The notes under the pieces were generated by a model. That model was not told the DNA's origin. It ran no database searches and saw only the letters and a list, made by a program, of their open reading frames with translations. Source: Clavelina lepadiformis (lineage: Eukaryota > Chordata > Ascidiacea > Aplousobranchia > Clavelinidae). Taken from it: a DNA stretch of 64,000 nt. The stretch lies in contig NC_135244.1 of NCBI RefSeq assembly GCF_947623445.1, positions 14,756,860-14,820,859 on the forward strand, written 5' to 3'. A program made the translations under genes and the position numbers. This document shows positions 43,001 to 55,008 of the stretch, piece after piece. How positions within the stretch are numbered: the stretch's first letter is position 1; each line of letters opens with the position of its first letter.

Positions 43001-46000
43001 GTCAGAGGATGGTAGCGATAACCTCGTTGAGATACATCTACTGCTGGTTTAGCAAAAGTTACTTTTTCGGTTGTACGACCAACTGTTTGATAATATTTTC
43101 CAATAGAATGAAAAGGAGGTGATATGTTTTTACAATTGCTACCATCATCTGCTGAATTCAGCCATCGCTTGAGACGATATTCTCGCTGAACTTCACGTTG
43201 CAGTTTGAGCTGCTTGTAATTTACTTTCCTTGTTGCAGAAAACAAAAGATTCGTCTGAGGATGATTGACAGAACCTTGACTGTAATAACCCTCCTTCTGC
43301 GTTTTCCTGCATTAACAAATACAAAAGTTCAGCAGTTCTACCTTCAGGCTATTGATTGCGTAAAAGCTGCGCAAAGATGGTAGGTATTAGTTGGATTCGA
43401 CCGTAAATCTCTCAAAAAAAGAGTACATTCTTTGAGCGCAATTCTACGCATACAAATGTACTTTTACATTATTCACGTTATGTTTTAATGTTCAAGGTTT
43501 ACCGCACCGCACCGTCGCGAACCATTTAACGTTATATTATTATTACATTAATCATTTATGAATTCGTAGTAAATAAGTGAGCATTCCCTTAAGAGGCGAT
43601 TCGAATAAGCCTCTACACATAATTTCAAAACAAGTCCAAGATCTAGGCCACTCTAAGTTGTCTTTATATAGTGAACAAAAAAAATGCTTTTCATATTCGC
43701 AAACATTACATTTTGCAAAATTTTTGGAAATAAAATTATGTTCCCAATACCTTGTTGGTGGAGGCAAAACGCAAAAGACTAAAATCAAAAACATTCTAAA
43801 AGCCAAAGCAATAAAACTAAATAATTGCGTCAGCAGCAAACGTTAAATTCGTAGATTTTTGTCATAAGCCGTTTGCAAGTAGCATAAAAAACTAACAGAA
43901 TTATGATAAAACTATGACTGACTTTTTCACTTCTAACTTGCAAAGTGTGCCAGTGAAACTATATCCTGCCATTACTGCGCAAAACAGACCACCAAAGATC
44001 ATAAAATCTCAAATAAGCTTTATCTCTTTGAATGATTTAAATAACACTATAAATTTCTTTAAATGCACAACAAAATTATCAACAGTAGAATTTCCTGCAT
44101 AGTAGACTAGCAACGATGCAGGGAGGCAAAAACTATATGATTTGAAACTTTACCTAAACCCTAAACCCTGTAAGCCTGCTCAAGCGAGAATATAAATCGA
44201 ATAACGATAGTCAGCTAACGTTTATCCGACCAATCGATAAGAAAAGTTTGCTAGCCCACTTCTAAATTGATGCTCTGGGAGAGAAGATTGAATTAAATAG
44301 ATTTCATGAAGGCAAGTGCCAGTTGCTTATTTTTTAATGCCATGTCGTAATTTAATTAAATTGAATATTAGTGAACGTTCAAATATTTTTGTGTTCAAGT
44401 TTCATCCGACTTGACAAGCAATCTAAAAAGTACTGAAGAAAGAAGAAAAAAGGTAACGAATCACAAATGGAAACCCTATCATGGCTATCAATTATGTCCC
44501 TATCAGCATCTCAAATTTCACCTTGAAAGTCTGCCAACCTATACTATCTTACAAACTTTAAAACTATATACGCCATATAACGAAATAGTTTACATTTTTC
44601 CTCAGTTATTGATAAAATAAGAATGCAAAATTATGGCAAACCGCCAGACGCAGTCTCGAATTAGAGTGAGTAGAATAGTAGACTCTAAACATTTTTACAA
44701 ACAATATTTGCTCCACACCGCCACCTAACTGTGAAATTTGACTGTTCTTAATTGGTCGTCAGACTTTATTCTTTATTTGGCGCAATATTGAGTATAATAC
44801 TATTATGGTATGGTGTAAGAATATTTCATTGTTTATTTTCTGACTAGGAAAACTTTTAGGACTTAAAATGGGCGGTGATTCTTCATTGTTAGAGCCCAGG
44901 TTTCTTAGTTTGTCTTTGCTCAGTTAGTTCCTCTAGACTCTAGAGCAGTGATTCCCAAACTGTGTGCCGCGGCACACTAGTGTGCCACCACAGATTCTCA
45001 GGTGTGCCGCGAATCTTTGTGGAATTTTGGAAAAGAACTGCATAAATATTTAAAATAAGGCATGCAGTCAAGCCTATGTGACTTAAAAGCGCTCTAGCTG
45101 TTTCAATAGCTGATAAATAAGCACATGTCCATCCAAAAGGCACATCCATCGTATTAACACGTGAAAATAAATGTTTTAAAGCTACTTTTCTTCTCTTGTA
45201 AGTGTGCCGCGAGCGTTTTATAATTTTTCTAGTGTGCCACAAGCTGAAATAGTTTGGGAACCACTGCTCTAGAGTCTAGACAGACACACATTTTGTATTT
45301 GATGCCCAAACTAGGAACTGTTTATCTGAACTAGTAAGCAGACGTAAGCGCTAAAAATGCCTTGCCAAAAGACATTTCAACGATAGCACCACTGAGTATC
45401 GAACCCATGACGCATTTTTATGAGTCCAGGACTTCATACAGGGGAAATTTACACTATATCTACAGCATACGTGTCAAACTCCCGGCCCGCGGGCCACATC
45501 CGGCCCGCTTTACAATAAAACTTGGCCCGCAATGCTATTTTATACATTGAACTTTTTCCGGCCCACGAGATCATTGTAGATTATAACTTACTTTTTTCAA
45601 GCAAGAAACAAGATTATAACAAATCGCACAATAGCCTACAGCAGTTGCCCCATTATACAATAGAATAAATCGATTTATTCTAATGCTTGTTATCTGGGCT
45701 GCTTTTTTTGTATTGTTTGTTAATTCTTTAATGCTTTTGCAAGGGGATGAATGAAACATAATGATGTAAGATAGAAATAATCAAAAATATCCCAGTCAAA
45801 AATCGTCAAAAATATCAAAAATTTGTTGTTGTTTCGCTGCCTGTTCCAATTCATGTACTCGTGTCATGAAACGTTCAATCAAGTTTTATCCTTACGGCCC
45901 GCGGCGTTAAATAAGTTTTGAGTTTTGGCCCCTGGTGCTATTGAGTTTGACACCTCTGATCTACAGGAAGGAAATTAAAGTTAATTCTTCGGGTCAATAT

Positions 46001-47388
46001 ATATCGTCAAACTTCGCGAGTAAATTAAGTTCATAAATATTTCAAATCATACCAGCAACCACTATATATCGACACGCGGCTGAATTTAACAATTGTACTT
46101 TACGGAGATCTATTATTCATTTGAAGGTCTATATAGGAAATTCAATACAGCTTGTCGTCGGTTTGCCGCAAATAACAAATATTTATTCATTTATTTATTT
46201 AGAAGCAATTTAAAAATGTGAAATTTATAACACAGTTTATAAATTTAAATAGCGTTAGCAGAAGTTTGTTTTTCCCATGATAAGTAGAACAAAAGTTTTA
46301 AAACTATAGTCACAAAAACTTTTTTGGTAAAAATTTGTGAAATACATGTAAATCCTGTTGAAAAAAGTGAAAATGCCGAAAGTCAAAAACGATCGTTAAA
46401 TGGCTCGATATGTATGGTAATGAATGTAGACTGTAATAGCTGCGTTTCAAAAAATAACGTTTATTTTTAATTTAACCAATATTAATGCATACACTGCTCA
46501 GTCAGACGGGATTTTGCTGGAGAGCCGAACTGTAGACGGTAAACATAAATTTATATGCCTCCCTGTAAACGACGATAATTAATGAGCTGTCACTTGCAGT
46601 GCAGGGCATCAGTAATAGGTGGCTGTAAGTTGCGAATTAGGATCGAAGCAGCGCCCTTACGGTTCTTAAGGCGATAAAAGTAAAACGCTTTCTAAAAGCT
46701 TTGTAAAACTAAAACTTAATATAAAGTCCAAATTTGAAAAACAAGTTTGTACTTACTGGGTCAACTTCAAGTTATTTCCATTTTGGTGTCTCACAACGAT
46801 AAGCTGTTGTTTGTTTTGCTGGCGGCTTGCCTTACAACAATTGCAACATATGGCAGAAAAGTTTTCCGATTTTTGATGCTGAATATACGGGTAAGCATAT
46901 CGTTTTTTTCTCTCTGCTTTTAGCTTCGAAGTTCCATTTGATTCCCATTCGTGAACTCGAAAGTTAAATTTATTTCTGCTGCGAATATTTTGTCCGAGCA
47001 TTCGCGTCGAAGGCAAGATGGCAAAACGTTTTCTTCCGTTCTTCGACCCTGTTTCATTACGTATGCTGCTGAGAAGAATGTAAGGCCGGCCGTTTATAAC
47101 ACAAGGATAACAATTGTCGTCGACAGGTTTTTCATTGCGTAAAATTATATCTCTTCTTTGCTGCGTCACTTTCCACGTTGGATGCGAGTTCTTTTCACGC
47201 GATTTATGAATGCATTTCTTACTTCGAAGAACAAAAGCTATCTGTCTGCCTCTGTAAACGTTGTTGTGTGACAATCTATCTGGTAAAGTTGCGGCGTTAA
47301 AATATTTTACAGCTGGGCTTTCTCTCAGTCTGAATGATTGCCAGTATTTTTTTTCGGTAAAAATAGGCACCCGCTTGAAGTGACTCAT
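40060..47388 (-). CDS. Unrecognised 856-residue protein, basic N-terminus and acidic C-terminus
   Basis: Exons on the minus strand: 47388-46757, 43306-42396, 42293-41477, 40353-40286, 40202-40060; all phases agree. I recognise no family. Residues 1-210 are strongly basic and contain ICCNCC near 180-185. The middle (211-514) is Ser/Asn-rich. Residues 515-787 include an Arg/Ser patch (SYSRRSRRNRRQRSS) and a second cysteine cluster, CTCKECQAC, near 712-720. The last 70 residues are acidic: ESSDSGGSDTGDDDDEGG then DDDSGGDDSGSDSGGD, ending MFDMK. The charge separation and paired cysteine clusters would suit a nuclear or nucleic-acid-binding scaffold, but that is inference. A poly(A) signal candidate (ATTAAA) lies at 39952-39947. 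Intron 1 (3.4 kb) carries two hAT elements and a SINE remnant. Confidence 0.6.
44946..45266. mobile_element. Non-autonomous hAT element, 321 bp, perfect 8-bp TSD
   Basis: The ends are CAGTGATTCCCAAACTGTGT and, inverted, CAGTGGTTCCCAAACT. Both are flanked by CTCTAGAG (44938-44945 and 45267-45274). Repeated GTGTGCCGCG blocks lie just inside each end. It lies in intron 1 of the orphan gene and encodes no protein. Confidence 0.9.
45300..45440 (-). mobile_element. tRNA-derived SINE remnant
   Basis: On the minus strand a tRNA-like B box, GGGTTCGATACTC, is followed by GTGGTGCTATCGTTGAAATG and TCTTTTGGCAAGGCATTT. This is the order found in tRNA-derived SINEs that carry a TGTCCTTGGGCAAGGCACTT-type segment. 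The A box is not recognisable. The remnant sits between two hAT elements. Confidence 0.5.
45466..45958. mobile_element. Non-autonomous hAT element, 493 bp, perfect 8-bp TSD
   Basis: The left end CATACGTGTCAAACTC and the inverted right end CAGAGGTGTCAAACTC pair with two changes. The flanks are ATCTACAG on both sides (45458-45465 and 45959-45966). Inside are GGCCCGC/CCGGCCCGC blocks near both ends. A truncated relative lies at 22344-22510. Confidence 0.88.
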
Positions 47389-49756
47389 GGATCACTATTG
47401 ACAGCTTCAACTGGCGAATTTACTTCTCCCAAGGCGGTCTAATGTGCTAAAGTATGGGCGCGGCCGTGCGAGTATCGCTTCTGTGGAATTCAGGAAATTT
47501 CCTTATCAGATGTTATGTGCATGTGGTAAAAGGCTTGAAACTCTGTACTGTAGAAATGTGAAATGCAAACCATAGGAATCGGCATTGCATAAAGAGTGTG
47601 TGCTTATAAAACAAAATAAGTTGAATTAAATTAAAGCAACAAGTGAATTATGATTGTTAATTAATTAATTATCTCTGCAATTTAAATGTGAATGTTATAC
47701 CTGCCTAAAATAAAGAAAATTTCTATGCTTGATGTGCCACGTTTGAAAAGCTAAATCGCTAGAAACTGGATAGGTTACGCGCTTGCAAGCAATCTTCACT
47801 TAACAAGAGGCTAGCTCTGCTATCATTCATATTTGGTCAATATAAATAGAATATAATGTTAGTGACAATAAGAAAAAGTGAACATATTGAACTCGCAAAC
47901 CATACCAAGTTTCTGCAAAACTATTTGCGTATAGCTTGCATCAACTCAGCAGAGTGAATTTTACGGTGGCATTTTAAAATTAATTGCCCTGAAACGTAAC
48001 TTTTTAGTCACATACATAACCGTAAAACTAGTAGACTTAAGTGTACATGGAGTTTACACGACTCCTGGCTTTGAGAGGTGCAAACTTGCCATTTCTAGCA
48101 ACTTTGCTATAATGTATAATAGTATATGAGATAAAATATATGGTCGACTGAGCTTTAGATAATACTAGATATCGATATTTGAACTACCTGTACACTGTTC
48201 GATATTCTAACACCAGGTAATGTTAGATAGAGTCATAGCATGAACACAGTTTGATTATGGCATGCATTATAGCATAATTAATGTAAAATAACATGGACTA
48301 GCCTTTAAGTCAGTCTAAGTGTTTTAAAATAAGTTAACTTAATCCATGTACAACATGAGTCTAAGCAATTTGTTTCGTGGTGTTGTACAAATATGGAGCT
48401 AACGTATCATGCTCACACTTTAACAAAACGATGCCAAATTATTAGAAATTTTCAAGTATTTCACTTTTGCAGAGACTGCATGGTTATCCAAAGTTCCATT
48501 AGAGTAGGCGTTTCCTATGCCTTCAAACACATTCCTAGCATGGTTTTTGCAACAAACACTTTGAAGATCCACCTCAAACCTAATGGGAAATTGAAGCCAA
48601 CTGTTTTTACTTGCATGACACGGCTTTGCTTGATCAAATCGGAATTCAATTGACCTTAATGAGAGTTTGAAATGAACTTGCAAACAACATTAGAGTTTGT
48701 AATTAAAAACCCTTTTGGCAGGATAAACAAACATATCGTCTGACAGTGATTGACCAATGAACATTCGATATTTATGTACACAAGTGCCATTTGCTCGCCT
48801 GACTCGTAATTGCTAATACGCAGTACTTAGCAATTAGCATTGAGACCATTATTCAACAGATGTTGTGTTAATAGCTTGGGTAGGCATTGAAGCTACGTTT
48901 ACTTATCAGTTATCACCAATCCTTTCTTGTGCTCATTAGTAAAATAATTAATCAAAAGCAATATACACAGTAATATGAAGTACTAAGTATTTCATGAAGG
49001 GAATATTTACCAATCGATGAAATCGTTCAAAACATATACTACAATATATAAGAATGGCAAGACAATTATTACGGCCTTATTAAACTTGCATTCTAGGGAG
49101 AACAATTTCCATTAGGCAGAAACAATTTTCACGTAATTCACTATTGGTGAAGTTCCACTGCGACTAAAAGCTTATGCCCCAACATCAAAAATTCAAATCA
49201 TCTTCTAACTTTCCTAACGAGATCTTTGGAGTAATTTCAATTTATGTATTATGAAATCTGTGTTTTAAACACTTAAGGTACTTTAAAACAGTTCATGAAC
49301 TTTCTCAACTCGCAACACGAAACTTCTAAACAGTTTACCTGCCTTTTGTGTGATTTATTTCATCTCATATCGAAGTGTTTCAAGTAAACCAAAGCTGAAC
49401 AGATTAAGTCCAACACTGACGTTCGTACGATGGCAACAGGCACTCAGAGTAAACTTACAACGGGTTCATATTTCGGCCGGGAAAGAACTGGGAATATTTT
49501 GAACAAAGGTAGTCATTACGGCACGCGATGTAGGTCTAACAAGATGATCAATAACCAAACGAGCAGCGCAAGCCGGTTCTCTTGGAATAAAACACACACG
49601 CAATTTACACACATTCTCTGAAAGAGTACAGTACACATAACTGAAAAACTTCTATTTCAATGATCAACAATAATTTGGGCCATAAAAGGCAGGAATTACA
49701 ACTGTAGAGGGATAACCATTTAACAAACAATGCCTGTGAGTGCAATATCCTACCGT
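47389..49756. other. Intergenic sequence upstream of the orphan gene, no gene seen
   Basis: No supported exon. A pair of overlapping frames on opposite strands near 48393-48683 is open but shows no recognisable motif. Confidence 0.4.
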
Positions 49757-50030
49757 CAGAGGCGTATAGCTAGGGTTTCTAGCGCCCGGGGAGAGTGGCA
49801 GTTCTTGCGCTCTCACTTTTAGAAAAAAACAAAAAGTACAAACACTAAAGGAGCAGGCTTTAGTTTGCCGTCCGAGGCATGTTTTCTGACTCAGCACAGT
49901 AACTACAATATACTAGAAAACCACACATAATCATTACCAACGCGTTTAAAATTTTATAAGTATTATGAAAAACTCTGACCTTTTTGGCGCCCTCCTATAG
50001 CTGCGCCCTAGCCCCCTAGCTACGCCTCTG
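49757..50030. mobile_element. Non-autonomous hAT element, 274 bp, perfect 8-bp TSD
   Basis: The left end CAGAGGCGTATAGCTAGGGT and the inverted right end CAGAGGCGTAGCTAGGGGGC form the terminal repeats. They are flanked by CCTACCGT on both sides (49749-49756 and 50031-50038). It is too short to code for a transposase. Confidence 0.9.
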
Positions 50031-50038
50031 CCTACCGT

Positions 50039-51017
50039 ATAGCTATACATCGCTAGACTATGTCAGCCCGGATATTGGAAACTGTCTCCGATAAGCAACT
50101 ACAAAACCTGAAAGTTAACCGACATGGTATCTGCATTACAACTATTGCAGTGAATTAAGCAAATTATCCCACTGGAGTACTGGAAAATACTTTAAAGCGG
50201 CCTTATGAGGGCAGTTAAAATAGAATACGGCTTGGTAGTAAATTCACTTGCGGGTTAATTGCATAGTGACAAGATTGAAGATACCTTAACGAAACCAGTT
50301 TACAAGAAAACCCTGCGTCGCATTCCCAAGCACATGTCGTTAGTAATGGTGACTTCAAAATAGCATCCACATTAAATTGCTTTCATGGGTATCGTTTGTT
50401 GTGGGGCACAGGTATCCCTTTTTAGTTTAGTCGCAATTCATACTTGACTCCATTCGAGTGTATAAGAAGCAAAATTTTACTGAGGAACTGTTTGCAATTT
50501 ACGAGAAGTATTGGAAAAAAATTTTACTTTGCGGTAATTAGGACAACAATGCGCTCGTTATGGGCAGTCCCTGAAGAACTTATTAAAGGAAGTCTACAAG
50601 GAATAGTTTGTTGCCTACTTTTACTTCTAATAAGGTTGAACAGACTACAACCTTCATAACGAGCAGGCTACATAAAAAATGTACATTTCTTAGTAAAAAA
50701 GAGGCGCATAGCAAATCTTACTAGAAACTGATTTTCAAACATAATGAAACCTTTACAGCAAATGTGTAACGTGTTGTCTTTGTCAACGATTTCTGTCAAG
50801 TATTGTATCAAACATGCGAAATTCATACGAGATGCTAGTACAGCTGCACGTCCTACGCAAAAGCCGAAGTCATAAGCTTCTTCTGACAACGAACTACAAA
50901 GTAAACTTTCAATATCTAACCCAGCAGAATGGAAAGAAAGGAATTTCACAACGTTCTAGAATCAACAGCACTTTGCAGTACGGAGTTCTCGAAGCTACAT
51001 CTCCAAGCCATTACTTG
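50039..51017. other. Intergenic, includes the ISY1 3' UTR
   Basis: No coding frame with support. I found no clear AATAAA for ISY1 on the minus strand here. Confidence 0.4.
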
Positions 51018-53324
51018 TCAGACTCCCATCAAAGTTCTGGCTTCCACGCTTTGCGCTTGCAGTGTCTCGCTCGCGTAACGTTCAAGAAGTTCACGTTTTT
51101 TTCTGCGCAACAATGCGTCTTCAACGTCTTGTTGCGACGGAACAGGAACGTGCGCTACATACGGACGAGCGCCCTCTTGCGTTTCCACTTCACGAAACTG
51201 AAACAAGAATAAGGTTTTTACCGTCGGCTTCCGTGATTAGATCACACTAAGTACAGCAAAATTCGGCAAGTAGCTTTTGTACGCATAACTCCTTTAACTG
51301 TAAAACCTAAAATAAAAACATTATTATCTATAGCAATTAACTTGCAATTTCACGCCATAAAATTGAACTGCTTTTTTAAAATATTAATAAGAAAATAAAC
51401 AGTTATGAAACAAACCTGAAAACTTCCTTCATCACCATCGTCGTCATCTTTCAGTTCGCTTTTAATCGAGGTATAGAGATCAATTTCCTCTTCTTTATTG
51501 TTCGCATCGGACTCTTTCCAATCGCTGATTGCTTCTTCAATTACTGAAATATCAAAACATGCGTTTACCTTGTATACATTATGGTAGTGTTGTTACTTGA
51601 TCTAACGAAAAGTCAACTGTCAGCTTGTCAACTTCTCTGATGCTGAAAAAGTCCATTTAATGATTTATAGCTTAAGTTACAATATGATTGTTTATGTTAT
51701 CTAAAGTTTGAGTTATCTAATCTTGATAAAAGTGATATCATTGTATAAACATTTTGCCAGGACCAGTTACAAGAAGCTTTCTGTCAAAAAGTTGAGTTAA
51801 TGATCCTTTTAATAAAAATTAATTTAAAATTCAAAATTTATAAAAAGTTAATCATCAAACTATCAATGTGTTAAAAAACGATGGAAAAACTGCAATTAAA
51901 ATTAGATCAATAATTTCCATTCACAAATCATTGAATGTTTTAACGCTACAAAACTATGTGGCCTGACAAATGACAAATTGTAAGTCTGACAAATTACTTT
52001 TTGTTTCCAATTCTGTTTCAAGGGGAACAATAACTCCATCGTCTTCATCTCTATATCCGTAGTAATCAGCGTCAATATTTTTCATCAGTTGGCCTCTGGT
52101 TTTTCGAATTTTAGATGGTGCTAAAGAGATTTAATCGTTTGCCAATTGCCAATCATTATTGCAAAATTGCTTCATTTAATTGAACCAACTTTGTTCCTCA
52201 CCATCTTTTTGAAAAAGCTCCCTCACTCCTGGCAAGTCCTTCGCTGCTCCGAAGTACCTGTAGATGGCAATCAGATAAACAGAAGCAATGAATCGGTAAG
52301 ACAAAAACTACCATGATATTTAGGAAGTTTTGTTGGTTGCGTACAATATGACAATATAAATATACAATAATCCTTAAAATGTTGCAAAGAATAACTGACA
52401 TTGTAAAGTTGAGAGTTCATGAACCGGAATCACAACATGCAAAACTTCACTTAAGTAGCTTTAAGGAAATACAACAACAGTCTACACTCTACAGCATTAA
52501 ACAGTTATAAGTTTTCAAAAGTGCTATGTCAATGTGCCAATATTACTAGTTAAGAATATTACTTATAGCCTCTGTTTCCAGGAACTTCTTTTCCATCGTG
52601 GTCAAGCATTTTTGGACCAATTTTTCTGTAATTTGGCCCACCAAGTTCTAAAATTCTGTCTTCCCAATGACCCTTCTCTCTCATCAACTTATTAATTTCA
52701 TCATTCAGATCTCTGATTCTGTGTTATAACAAAGCAACAAATTTTAACAAAAACACAGTTCAAAACTTACAGCAACAAGGTTTTCAGTTATGTTTCATGG
52801 AGATCCACTTTTTCCTCAAGTAACCTAAGTTAAATTATCCGGTACAATACAACATCTAGTAACGTAACCCACTGGAAATCACCCAATCCAGCATTTTGAA
52901 TCTGGGAAACTTTGCGTGAGATTTCTCCAACAGTTTGCCGCCTCCATTTTTCACATTTTTTTAAGCTGTGACATTGTGTTGCAAGATAAGGACGTCTTTC
53001 GACTATTTTTCCTTCTTCAAGCTTCATCTTTCGAAAACGTGCCAGAGCAGTGCTACATATTTAAGTCGAATGCATTACAGATTGATGAATTAAAATATAC
53101 ACTTTTTTAATGTCAAAACCTAATATGCAGAAACAGAATTCATAGCAATAAAACAGTGTTATAAGTACAAGTGACCGATAATAGCTTCTATATCAGGATA
53201 CTTACACAGCTTTCTCCGCGCTCCGTGCCTAAAAAAAACATAATATTAATGGATCAATTTAGGAGATTATTTCTTATGTACAGACTTTGCACAAAATACA
53301 AAAATACCAGCCAGTTCTTACCAT
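51018..53324 (-). CDS. ISY1: Pre-mRNA-splicing factor ISY1 homolog
   Basis: Eight minus-strand coding exons: 53324-53322 (only the ATG), 53228-53206, 53052-52873, 52718-52563, 52257-52202, 52120-51998, 51543-51416, 51197-51018. The product has 282 residues, close to the 285 of human ISY1. It is a component of the XAB2/Prp19-associated spliceosome that acts around the catalytic steps of splicing in the nucleus. Diagnostic blocks: ARSAEKAVTALARF, LEEGKIVERRPYLA, KWRRQTVGEISRKVSQIQNA, IRDLNDEINKLMREKGHWED, DHDGKEVPGNRGYKYFGAA, DYYGYRDEDDGVIVPLE, AHVPVPSQQDVEDALLRRKK and ERYASETLQAQS. The start is set by ATG directly before a GTAAGAA donor, which keeps the M|AR boundary usual for this gene. A short acidic insert (KDDDDGDEG) precedes the C-terminal block. 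Confidence 0.95.
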
Positions 53325-55008
53325 GTTGTTTGTTTCAGAAAACTATCACAGTAAATTGATGTGATAGCTTCAGTTTAAACACCCGTAAAGTTTGTTCAGT
53401 TTTTGTTATAGTAAAAACCTTAGCACAGTTTGATATGCTTAAAGCCAATAAAACACTGCAAGTTAAAAAATAGCATAAAATGTACTCTGATTTACAAGGA
53501 ACATAAAAAAATTTGTTGAGATTTGCTGTTTATGTTTAGGTGTAAGCGCACAATCAAGGGTATGAGCAATGGTAAAATATCATTACATACAAAACACAAA
53601 AAATAATTTTCTGTTTCAGCGTCACAACACAGCTAATACTGAATGGACACGACAAAATTATACTACAGAGAATACCAATACAATGTGTCCTTTATTTACA
53701 GCCAAATATAATAAAAAGCACAAATAACAAAAATATACAACTAGATATAGTCCAAACAACACAAAGTCAAAGGATTTTGTGTGGGATTTTTTAATAGTAC
53801 CAGTACAAACAAAATGATAGACGGCAGTGCAAACCCTTAACGTAGAAAAACTGTAAGAAGTGATCAAGAATAATAAGTAAAGCCAACATGATGTTATGAA
53901 CGAGATAATAAGTTTTATGGTAATTGACTAACTACTATGTGAACCTTATGACATAAAAAAAGCAAAACATATTCAGTGCCAGTACCACAAGAAACTGTAA
54001 ACCATCTAAAAATAGATTTTATTACACACATACACTCAGTTAAAAGGCAACCATACACTGTATACTTTTCTATCATTTAGTATGTATTTCAGTATAGTAG
54101 ACATTATGCATCAAGACTCGTTACCGGTTACCTTGGGAATAAGGATGTGAAATTGGCTTTTTATATAGAAAGAGTGCAGAGTGTAAAATTCAACCTTTCT
54201 TAGCACCTGCTAAATTCTTTGGCAGTGGAAAAATATGACATTTCCTAAAACACAGTTTTGAAACTAAACTTTGAAAAGATATAAAAATTCAAACTAAAGG
54301 CAGAGGCAAACTCAAAGGGACACAATTGTATTCAGCGGCTGGTTCACAGTCAGTGTTGTTCTACGAAAAAGAAGAACAAGAAAACTGAAACAACTCGGGC
54401 GAATTATATACACAATATTTACTCAACGCGAAGAGAAATCAACCACAAAACACAAACAATGTGAATATGATACACACACATAAATAAAGTAAACGGACGG
54501 AGGAGGTTTTACAACAAAATTTAATAGAGTTTAAAACATAGTATTGAAAACCACATACATTAGTGGGAAGACAACGTACAGAAATGATGTTTTGACTATT
54601 AAACAAAACCGAGAATCGGATAAACCTTAAATTTTTAGACATGAATAGTAGAATCGAAATATTTTTTGTAAGATTCCAGAGGAGCATTCTTTTTATATGT
54701 CGGCCATAGATAAAAAAAATTAACAGTACGACTTAGTCCATCACTTGATTAATTACAGAGTCAAGAGCTAAATTGTACCATTCATTTACTCCATTAATAA
54801 GAATTTATTTTAAGTGAACTTAAAAAGATAAATCTGTCAGCAAAACTTTGTATTTTAAATATTACGAAATAAGGGCAAAATTTTGGTTTTTACTGAAATC
54901 GTTCCACCACTAAACAAAGGTTTTGAAGTAGCTATGGAGGTTTTATGTGGTTATAATATCCTTGATACTTGACAGGGCTATAAGTAAGCATTTGAAATAA
55001 ACAAAAAA
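53325..55008. other. Intergenic between HS2ST and ISY1, includes the HS2ST 3' UTR
   Basis: AATAAA hexamers on the minus strand lie at 54809-54804 and 53696-53691; the first is 200 bases after the HS2ST stop. No coding frame here has support. Confidence 0.5.

Noticed and set aside
43552..43839. Minus-strand frame near the 5' side of orphan exon 2
   Set aside because: Considered as the first exon, but 46757-47388 supplies a proper ATG, a strong donor and the right phase.
44155..44172. CCTAAACCCTAAACCCTG, telomere-like repeat
   Set aside because: Fewer than three units, in ordinary intronic sequence; probably chance.
45380..45440. tRNA gene suggested by a B-box-like GGGTTCGATACTC
   Set aside because: No A box, no cloverleaf or acceptor stem; the following sequence is SINE-like.
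48393..48683. Overlapping open frames on both strands
   Set aside because: No recognisable motif on either strand; open only because of local composition, or perhaps part of an unknown repeat.
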